From: Penium margaritaceum
Lineage: Eukaryota > Streptophyta > Zygnematophyceae > Desmidiales > Peniaceae
Direction of reading: 5' to 3'
Length of the DNA stretch: 51,322 bases
NCBI GenBank assembly: GCA_023375785.1
Contig: SZWC01000086.1
Coordinates: 25,581-76,902, forward strand
Under the pieces are notes generated by a model. It did no database searches. It was not told where the DNA came from and saw only the letters and a list, made by a program, of their open reading frames with translations. Position numbers and translations under genes: made by a program. Below are positions 34,271 to 44,679 of this stretch, piece after piece (within the stretch, counting starts at the first letter, position 1; each line of letters begins with the position of its first letter).

Positions 34271-36565
34271 TGGACCCTTTGTAGCAGCTACGCCGCCTTG
34301 CTCTTAACACGGGCACGGGGCACCGCCCAGCACGGACACCAACACCACCAACGGGAACTGCGGCTCTACCGCGGCGGGGACCCACGACAAGGACCGCACC
34401 TGCAAGGACACCAGCACCACCTGCGGCTGCAACAGGCACGTCCCGCCCTGGCTCGGTGACAAGAACCCCGCCAACACCAGTGACGGCCACCCCAGCAGCG
34501 GCTGCGGCCTCACCGCGGCCCAGCCCGGCCGCAGGGACGACCCTGACACCAACCACAAGACCAGCAGCAAAAATTCCACCGCGGTCGAGTTCCGTGGAAC
34601 GAACACCAACGCAGGTTACGCCACTCGTGGCCAAATCACCAGGCCCGTCACGACAAGGCCCGGCCACAAGCACACCGACGCGGATTGTCAGACGTATTGA
34701 GCCAGCGGTAGGAGCCACGCAGGCAGTGGCAAGAACAATCGCCACCCCAACACCAAGCCCGCAAAATGAAGCTCGAACCCTGGTTACCCCAGTCCCCTCC
34801 CCTGCCACAACGGTGCTCTCTCACTCGCCGCCGACCTCGCGCGGCAGTCCAACTCGGCAACCCGCACGCCCCCTACTGGGCACAGGAACGGTGATGGATG
34901 GGGCGAGAACGTACCTTGAGGAAAGCTCGGGAGACTGCGGAGAGCAGCCCAAGGAAGCCCTACTGCTGGATGTGGTAAGTAGCATCATGCTCCAGCTGCT
35001 GACAGAGATTCCGGAAGTTATCCGCACGGAATTCGAGGATTCACTGTTTGGCAGGATGTGGCAGGTAGTACTAAAGGGAGCAGCCACGGGGGTGCTGGCC
35101 CTCGGAGTGCACGAGAGGCAGGTGCTCATATTGGAGATAGCAGGCACAGAGCGCCTTGTTTTGGCACTGCGGGATAGCCTGAATATCAAACCAGGAATGG
35201 CCAGTGACATGACTGGCGACGCGGAACTACTGAACACCAAACGGGCGGACCCATCACTAGAAGCCGCTCGAGTGTGGTGGAACAGGGTGGGGAAGGACCA
35301 GCGGAGCAGTCCAGAAAGACGGTACGTGCACTTGCTCTGGGAGAGGGCCAGAGCCCTCATCCTGTACCATGTGAATGACCAGGCACCTGGATCGGCAGAG
35401 GCACCGCGGAGAAGGTCGGCGGCAGACGAATGGAGGTGGGGATATCTGCTCAACCTTGTCTATGCCATATGGAGAGTTCAATACCCACAAGAAGAAAGGT
35501 CGCTGCTTGCGGACACCCAGGCACCTAAGGGATGCTGGATGGAAGCCATGGAAAAATGCTAGACGCTCACGCTCCAGAATGTGATACCCACCAGGTTGGC
35601 GGCAGCGGTCGCGGAGACACACTGGACCGTGGTTCGAGGAAATGGATTGAACCTCAAGCAAGAAGAGGTGCGGTACTGGGCTAAGGAGGCAGCAGAAATA
35701 TGCCGAGATGACAAGAGCAGGAGGGATAAGGAGGTGGAGGAGGCTTGCGAATACACCCAGCTCTCCCCTCAGTTGCAGTATATGCAGGAACGACTGCGGA
35801 AGGAATGGGGAAAGAGGCAGCCGAGTCAGAGCGAGTGGCCGCAGAAGCCGCGGAGAAGGAAGCCCGGCTGGCTAAGGAACGGGATGCGGCGGCTAAGACA
35901 GACAAGGTCCCTGCAGAAGAGCTCATAAGGGAAATCACGGGGGAAGCAGAAGCAACAGCGGCAGCAGCAGTGGCAGAAGCAGTAGCAGCAGCAGCAGAAG
36001 GGGCGGAAGTGGAGGCAACAGCAGTAGTAATAGAAGCGGCAAAAGCAGAGGCAGAGGCAGCAGCAGTAGCGAGAGCGGAGGCAACAGCGATAGCGACAGA
36101 CAAGGTAGCAGAGGCAGCAGCCACGGAGGCACAGGTAGCTGCATAACACAAGCAAATGCGGAGGCCGCCAGAGTGGGAGCAGGTAGTACAGCCACGGAGG
36201 CAGCAAAGGAAGCAACAATAGATAGGACCGCGGCGAGGCAGGCAGGAGCCAAAGGATAAATGATGGGGAAGAGGTACAAGGCTGGCGTCAAGCGCCACCA
36301 CCCGAAACCATCCGCTGGCTCCCTACGGCGGAAGGCGCAATTTCAGGCCCGAGCAGCGGCAGTGGTGCAGAAAGCAGCAGCGACGCTGAGCCAGACCAGA
36401 ACAACAACGCCGGCAGACACCAGTCAAAGTGAGGAACCGGCACAGAATTTCCCAAAGGAGACAACTCCTGCTCCAAAAGGAAAGAGGAAGGCGCAAGAGG
36501 AAGCGGTCGCGGAGCTACGGAAAGAGAAACAACCTCGGGTACACAAAGGCCCCAGCCCCGGCGTT
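34271..36565 (+). pseudogene. Unknown large frame: Pro/Thr-rich, globular, Ala/Glu coiled coil, basic tail
   Basis: The first part (34456-35562, open further upstream) codes about 140 residues rich in Pro, Thr, Ala and Ser, then a globular segment (LLDVVSSIMLQLLTEIPEVI, RYVHLLWERARALILYHVND, WGYLLNLVYAIWRVQYPQEE). After a TAG at 35560-35562 the same frame continues to about 35810. It then shifts to an Ala/Glu-rich heptad-like stretch (EAAESERVAAEAAEKEARLA and on to 36146), shifts again, meets TAA 36257, and ends with a basic region (GKRYKAGVKRHH, KGKRKAQEEA) at about 36577. No known domain is recognised. It could be an extra ORF or the gag of another retroelement. Satellite begins at about 36566. 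Confidence 0.6.
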
Positions 36566-39500
36566 CATAGTCAGTGACATATGCATCCTTTGGTTAATCA
36601 CTGTGCATGCTAGCCACACCATGCCACTACTTGGTGAAAATATTTTGACGTACTAGTTGATAACTAGTCTTTCCAACCCATGGTTTCCCCCACTGACCAT
36701 TTGTGACTCGTGTTATGAGTTTTCAACGTTGACCACACACTGTGAAATCCATTTTGTCATGTTTTGTGACACATGCCTACTTTGGTTTGTCCCTGTACAT
36801 GGTTGCCACGCTGTGTCATTAGGTAACGAAGGTCTTTGTGCTCACTTTTGTACAGCTAGTGTTCCCAAACCATTATTAGCCCCCTCTGACTATATGTGAC
36901 CCGTGTTGTGAGTTGTAAATGTTGACCATGTGAAGTGAAATTCTTTGTTCATGGTCGGTGACATATGCATACTTTGGTTGGTCACGGTGCATTGTAGCCA
37001 TACCGTGCCACTACATATTGAAGGTATTTTTACTTGCTAGTCGCTAACTAGTATTCACAAACCAATATCTTCCACCCTGACTATTTGTGACTCGTGTTAT
37101 GAGTTGTCAAGGTTTACCGCACTTAGTGCCATTTTTTGGTCATGGTCAGTGACATATGCTTACTTTGGTTGGTCATTGTGCATGGTATCCACACAATGCC
37201 ACAACGTATTGAAGCTCCTTGTGCTTGCTATTTAATACCCTGTGTTCCCAAACCATTGTTTCCCCCTCTGACCATTTGTGACTCGTATTATGAGTTGTCA
37301 ACATTGACCACACACAGCGGATTTCTTTGGTCAAAGGCAGTACATATGCCTACTTTGGTCGGTCATTGTGCATGGTAGCCACACCGTGCTACTACTGACT
37401 GAAGGTCCTTGTACTTGCTAGTTGAGAACTGACATTCTTATAGCATTGTTTCCTCCCCTGACCGTTTGTGACTCGTGTTATGGTTGGTCAACGTTGACCA
37501 CCCATATTGAAATAATCCGGTCATGCTCAGTGACATATGCCTAGTTTGGTTGTTTGGAGTGCATAGTAGCCACACCGTGCCACTACGTATTGAAGTTCTT
37601 TGTTCTTTCTAGTTGATACATAGGGTTCCCAAACCATTGTCTCTCCCTCTGACCATTTGTGACTCGTATTATGAGTTGTCAACATTGACCACACACAGCG
37701 GATTTCTTTGGTCAAAGGCAGTACATATGCCTACTTTGGTCGGTCATTGTGCATGGTAGCCACACCGTGCTACTACTGACTGAAGGTCCTTGTACTTGCT
37801 AGTTGAGAACTGACATTCTTATAGCATTGTTTCCTCCCCTGACCGTTTGTGACTCGTGTTATGGTTGGTCAACGTTGACCACCCATATTGAAATAATCCG
37901 GTCATGCTCAGTGACATATGCCTAGTTTGGTTGTTTGGAGTGCATAGTAGCCACACCGTGCCACTACGTATTGAAGTTCTTTGTTCTTTCTAGTTGATAC
38001 ATAGGGTTCCCAAACCATTGTCTCTCCCTCTGACCATTTGTGACTCGTGTTATGAGTTGTCAATGTTGACCACACATAGTAGACTTTTTCAGTCATAGTC
38101 AGTGACATATGCATCCTTTGGTTGGTCACTCTACACGCTAGCCACACTGTGCCACTGCTTGTTGAAAATTGTTCTACTTGCTAGTTGATAACTAGTGTTC
38201 CCAACCCATGGTTTCCCCCACTGACCAGTTGTGACTCGTGTTATGAGTTGTCAACGTTGACCACACACTGTGAAATCCGTTTGGTCATGGTTTGTGACAC
38301 ATGCCTACTTTGGTTTGTTACTGTACATGGTTACCACGCGTTGTCATTCCGTATGGAAGGTCTTTGTGCTCTATTGTTGACAGCTAGTGTTTCCAAACCA
38401 TTGTTAGCCCCCTCTGGCTATCTGTGACCCGTATTGTGAGTTGTAAATGTTGACTACATGAAGTGAAATTCTTTGTTCATGGTCACATACATATGCATAC
38501 TTTGGTTGGACACAGTGCATTGCAGCCACATTGTGCCACTACATATTGAAGGTATTTTTACTTGCTAGTTGATAACTAGTATTCACAAACCATTACACTC
38601 CACCCTGACCATTTGTTACTCGTGTTATGAGTTGTCAATGTTTACCACACATAGTGCCAATATTTGGTCATGGTCAGTGACATATGCCTGCTTTGGTTGG
38701 TCATCGTGCATTGAATCTACACCGTGCCACAACGTATTGAAGCTCCTTGTGCTTGCTTTTTGATACTTGGTGTTCCCAAACCATTGTTTCCCCCTCTGAC
38801 CATTTGGGACTCGTATTATGAGTTGTCAATGTTGACCACACACAGCGGGTTTATTTGCTAAAATGCAGTACATATGCCTCCTTTGATCGGTCATTGTGCA
38901 TGGTTGCCACGCCGTGCTACTACTGACTGAAGGTCGTTGTACTTTCTCGTTGGGAACTGATGTTTTTATAGCATTGTTTCCTCCCCTGACCGTTTTTGTT
39001 TCGTGTTATGGTTGGTGAACGTTGACCACCCATATTGAAATTCCCTGGTCATGGTGAGTGACATGTGCCTATTTTGGTTGGTTGGTGTGCATGTTAGCCT
39101 CACTGTGCCACTATGTATTGAAGTTCTTTGTCCTTTCTAGTCACTACATAGGGTTCCCAAACCATTGTCTCTCCCGCTGACCATTTGTCACTCGTGTTAT
39201 GAGTTATCAATGTAGACCACACATAGGTTCTTCTTCAATCATAGTCAGTGACATATGCATCGTTTGGTTGGTCAGTTTGCACGCTGGCCATACCATGCCA
39301 CTACTTGTTGAAAATGTTTCAACTTGCTAGTTGATAACTAGTATTCCCAACCCATGCTTTCCCCACTGTCCATTTGTGACTCGTATTATGAGTTTTCAAC
39401 GTTGACCACACACTGTGAAATCCGTTTGGTCATTGTTTGTGACACATGCCTACTTTGGTTTGTCGTTGTACATGGTAACCACGTTGTCTCATTACGTATC

Positions 39501-42500
39501 GAAGGTCTTTGTGCTTTCTTGTTGACAGCTAGTGTTCCCAAACCATTGTTAGCCCCCTCTGACTATCTGTGACCCATATTCTGAGGTGTAAATGTTGACC
39601 ACATGAAGTGAATTTCTCTGTTCATGGTCAGTGACATATGCATACTTTGGTTGGTCACTGTGCACTGTAGCCACACCGTGCCACTACATGTTGAGGGTAT
39701 TTGTACTTGGTAGTTGATAACTAGTATTCACAAACCATTATATTCCACCATGACCATTTTTGACTCGTGTTATGATGTGTCAAGGTTTACCACACTTAGT
39801 GCCATTATTTGGTCATGGTCAGTGACATATGCCTACTTTGGTTTGTCATCTTGCATGGTATCCACAATATGCCACACCCTATTGAAGCTCCTTGTGCTTG
39901 CTATTTGACACTCGGTGTTTCCAAACCATTGTTTCCCCTTCTAACCATTTGTGACTCGTATTATGAGTCGTCAACGTTGACCAGACACAGCGGATTTCTT
40001 TGGTCAAAGGCAGTACATATGCCTACTTTGGTCGGTCATTGTGCATGGAAGCCACACCGTGCTACTACTGAATGAGGGTCGTTGTACTTGCTAGTTGAGA
40101 ACTTATAATCCCATAGCATTGTTTCCTCCCCTGACCGTTTGTGACTCGTGTTATGGTTGGTCAACGTTGACCACCCATATTGAAATCATCTGGTCATGGT
40201 CAGTGACATATGCCTAGTTTGGCTGTTTTGTGTGCATAGTAGCCAATCTGTGCCACTACGTATTGAAGTTCTTTGTCCTTTATAGTTGATACATAGGGTT
40301 CCTACACCATTGTCTCTCCCTCTGACCATTTGTGACTCGTGTTATGAGTTGTCAATATTGACCACACATAGTGGACTTCTTCGATCATTGTCAGTGACAT
40401 ATGCATCATCTGGTTGGTCATTGTGCACGTTTGCCACAGCGTGCCACTACTTGTTGAAAATCTTTCTACTTGCTAGTTGATAACTAGTGTTCCTAACCCA
40501 TGGTCTCCCCCACTGACCGTTTGTGACTCGTGTTATGAGTTTTCTACGTTGACCACACACCGTGAAATCCGTTTGGTCATGGTACGTAACACATGCCTAC
40601 TTTGGTTTGTCACTGTACATGGTTACCATGCCGTGTCACTACGTATGGAAGGTCTTTGTGCTTTCTAGTGGATAGCTAGTGTTCCTATAACCATTGTCAC
40701 CCCCTTTGACTATCAGTGATTCGTGTTGTGAGTTGTCAACGCTGCCCACATTAAGTAAAACTCGTTGGTCATGGTCAGTGACATATGCATACTTTGGTTG
40801 GTCACTGTGCATGGAAGTTACGCTGTGCCACTACATATTGAAGGTATTTGTACTTGATAGTCGATAACTAGTATTCACATACCATTGTCTTCCACCCTGA
40901 CCATTTTTGACTCGTGTTATGAGTTGTCAAATTTTACCACACTTAGTGACATTATTTGGTCATGGTCATCGTGCAAGGTATCCACACCATCCCACAACTT
41001 ATTGAAGGTCCTTGTGCTTGCTTGCTGATACCTGGTGTTCCCAAACCATTGTCCCCCCCCTCTGAGCAGTTGTGACTCCTGTTATGAGTTGTCAATGCTG
41101 ACCACACAGAGCGGATTTCTTTGGTCAAAGGTAGCAAATATGCCTACTTTGGTCGGTCATTGTGAATGGTAGCCACACTGTGTTTATACTGATTGAAGGT
41201 TGCTGTACTTGATAATTGAGAACTGATATTCACATACCATCGTTTCCCACTCTGACCCTTTGTGACTCGTATTATGGCTGGTGAATGTTGACCACCCATA
41301 TGGAAATTCTTTCACCATGGTCGGTGACATATGCCTAGTTAGATTTTTTTGTGTGCATAGTAGCCACACCGTGCCACTACGTCTTGAAGTTCTTTGTCCC
41401 TTCTAGTCGGTACACAGGGTTCCCAAAGCATTGTTTCTCCCTCTGACCATTTGTGACTCGTGTTAAGAGTTGTCAATGTTGACCATACATGGTGGACTTC
41501 TTTGGTCATAGCCAGTGACGTGTGCATCCTTCGGTTGGTCACTCTGCACGCTAGCCACACCGTGCCACTACTTATTGAAAATCTTTCTACTTGCTAGCTG
41601 ATAACTAGTGTTCCCAACCCATGTTTCCCCCACTGACCAGTTGTGACTCGTGTTATGAGTTTTCAACGTTGACCACACACTTTGAAATCCGTTCGGTCAT
41701 GGTTTGTGATACATGCCTACTTTGGTTTGTCACTGTACATGGTTACCACGCCGTGTCATTACGTATGAAAGGTCTTTGTACTTTGTTGTTGACAGCTAGT
41801 GTTCCCAAACCATTGTTAGCCCCCTCTGGCTATCTGAGACCCGTGTTGTGAGTTGTAAATGTTGACCACATGAAGTGAAATTCTTTGTTCATGTTCAGTG
41901 ACATATGCATACTTTGGTTGGTCCCTGTGCATTGTAGCCACACTGTGCTACTACATATTGAAGGTATTTGTACTTGCTAGTCAATAACTAGTAGTCACAA
42001 ACCATCTTCTTCCACACTGACTATGTTTGACTCGTGTTATGAGTTGTCAAATTTTACCACACATAGTGACATTATATGGTCATGGTCAGTGACATATGCC
42101 TATTTTGGTTGGTCATCGTGCATAGTATCCACACCGTGCCACAACTTATTGAAGCTTCTTGTGCTTGCTTTTTTATACGCGGTGTTCCCAAACCATTGTT
42201 TCCCCCTCTGACCATTTGTGACTCGTATTATGAGTTGTCACTGTTGAGCACACATAGAAAACTTATTTCATCAAAGGCAGTACATATGCCTACATTGGTC
42301 GGTCTCTGTGCATGGTAGCCACACCGTACTACTACTGACTGACGGTTGTTGTACTTGCTAGTTGAGAACTGATATTCCCATAGCATTGTTTCCTCCCCTG
42401 ACCATTTTTGACTCGTGTTATGATCTGTCAACGTTAACAACCCATATTGAAATTCTCTCGTCATGGTCAGTGACATATGCATAGTTTGGTTGTTTGGTGT

Positions 42501-44679
42501 GCATATCAGCCACACCGTGCTACTACGTATTGAAGTTCCTTGTCCTTTCTAGTGGATACATATGGTCCTCAAACCATTGTCTCTCCCTCTGACCATTTGT
42601 GACTCGTGTTGTGAGTTGTCCATGTTGACCACACATAGTGGACTTTGTCGGTCATAGTCAGTGACATATGCATCCTTTGGTTGGTCATTGTGCACGCTAG
42701 CCACACCGTGCCACTACTTGTTGAAAATCTTTCTACTTGCTAGTTTATAACTAGTGTTCCCAACCCATGGTTGCCCCCACTGACCAGTTGTGACTCATGT
42801 TATGAGTTTTCAACGTTGACCACACACTTTGAAATCCGTTTGGTCATGGTTTGGGACACATGCCTACTTTGGTTTGTAGCTGTACATGGTTACCATGCCA
42901 TGTCATTACTTATCGAAGGTCTTTGTGCTTTCTTGTTGACAGCTAATCTTTCCAAACCATTGTTTGCCCCCTCTGACTATCTGTGAACCGTGTTGTGGGT
43001 TGTAAATGTTGACCACATGAAGTGAAAGTATTTGTTCATGGTCAGTGACATATGCGTACTTTGGTTGGTCACTGTGTATTGTAGCCACACTGAGCCACTA
43101 CATATTGAATGTATTTGTACTTGCTAGTCAATAACTAGAATTCACACACCATTGTCTTCCACCCTAACCATTTGTGACTCGTGTTATGAGTTGTCAATGT
43201 TTACCATACTTAATGGCATTATTTGATCATGGTCACTGACATATGCCTACTTTGGTTGGTAATCGTGCATGGTATGCACACTGTGCCACAACATATTGAA
43301 GCTCCTTGTGCTTGCTATTTCATACTTGGTGTTCCCAAATAATTGTTTCCCCCTCTGACTATTTGTGACTCGTATTACGAGTTGTCAACATTGACTACAC
43401 ACAGAAGATTTATTTGGTCAAAGGCAGTGTATATGCCTACTTTGGTCGGTCATTGTGCATGGTAGCCACACCGTACTACTACTTACTGACGATCGTTGTA
43501 CTTGCTAGTTGAGAACCGACATTCCCATAGCATTGTTTGCTTCCCTGACCGTTTTTGACTCGTGTTATGGTTTGTCAACATTGACCACCCATATTGAAAT
43601 TCTCTCGTCATGGTCAGTGACATATGCCTAGTTTGGTTGTTTTGTGTGCATATTAGCCTCACTGTGCCACTACGTACTGAAGTTCCTTGTCCTTTCTAGT
43701 GGATACATATTATTCCCAAATCATTGTCTCTCCCTCTGACCATTTGTGACTCGTGTTGTGAGTTGTCAACGTTGACCACACATATTGGACTTCGTTCCTC
43801 ATAGTCAGTGACATATGCATCCTTTAGTTAGTCACATTGCATGCTAGCCACACCATGCCACTACTTGTTGAAAGTCTTTCTACTTGCTAGTTGATAACTA
43901 GTGTTCCCAACCCAGGGTTTCCCTAAACCAGTTGTGACTCCTGTTATGAGTTTTCAACGTTGACCACACATTTTGAAGTATGTTTGGTCATGGTTTGTGA
44001 CACATGCCTACTTAGGTTTGTTACTGTACATGATTACCACGCCATGTCATTACGTATCGATGGTCTTTGTGCTTTCTTGTTGACAGCTAATGTTCCCAAA
44101 CCATTGTTTGCTCCCTCTGAAAATCTGTGACCCGTGGTGTGAGTCTTAAATGTTGACCACATGAAGTGATATTCTTTGTTCATGGTCAGTGCCATATGCA
44201 TACTTTGGTTGGTCACTGTGCATTGTAGCCACACTGTGCCACTACATATTGAAGGTTTTTGTACTTGCTATTCAATAAGTAGTATTCACAAATTAGTATC
44301 TTCCACCCTGACCATTTCTGACTTGTGTTATGGGTTGTCAAGTTTTACCACACTTAGTGCCATTATTTGGTCATGGTCAGTGACATATGCCTACTTTGGT
44401 TGGTCATCGTGCATGGTATCCACACCGTGCCACAACGCGTTGAAGCTCCTTGTGCTTGCCTTTTGATACTTGGTGTTCCCAAACCATTGTTTCTCCCTCT
44501 GACCCTTTGTGACTCGTATTATGAGTTGTCAAAGTTGACCACACACTGTGGATTTCTTTTGTTAAAGGCACTACATATGCCTCATTTGGTCGGTCATTGT
44601 GCATGGTAGCCACACCGTGCTACTACTGACTGAAGGTCGTTGTACTTGCTAGTTGAGAACTGATATTCCCATAGCATTG
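36566..44679 (+). repeat. ~190-bp satellite array, forward orientation (second block)
   Basis: Same six monomer types and order as 1840-7483. It starts within a C monomer (tcatagtcagtgacatatg) right after the unknown frame. A long segment runs parallel to the left block: atypical monomers such as the one with ccattgtcaccccctttgac (about 40690) and the one with tgtttatactgattgaaggt (about 41180) have counterparts at about 4470 and 4990 in the same order. The two blocks therefore share ancestry above the monomer level. No genes. Confidence 0.93.
37264..38048 (+). repeat. 381-bp satellite dimer duplicated in tandem, apparently identical
   Basis: Bases 37264-37667 recur at an offset of 381 (37645-38048) without a difference that I could find. 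Each 381-bp unit is one A-like plus one B monomer. Neighbouring repeats of the same types differ at many sites, so this is either a very recent unequal exchange or an assembly duplication. Confidence 0.88.

Larger units (their letters stand above)
26315..36565 (+). mobile_element. Ty3/gypsy-like LTR retroelement copy 2, pol-containing, degenerate and truncated
   Basis: Order: LTR and leader (26315-27716), gag (27717-30592), aspartic protease (30596-31180), reverse transcriptase and RNase H (about 31441-32880), a second protease-like domain (about 33266-33820), a gap, and an unknown large frame (34271-36560). Protease before reverse transcriptase, and the FGLRNTSATFQ and DFRDLKRV motifs, indicate Ty3/gypsy (Metaviridae-like). 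No integrase and no 3' LTR are seen; satellite resumes at about 36566. Parts beyond 33000 may belong to another element merged with this one. Confidence 0.75.

Noticed and set aside
35681..36291. Minus-strand Leu- and Ala-rich frames that look like membrane proteins
   Set aside because: They are the antisense of the Ala/Glu-rich coiled-coil repeat; the Leu-rich look comes from reading gcagcagcagaag-like sequence backwards.
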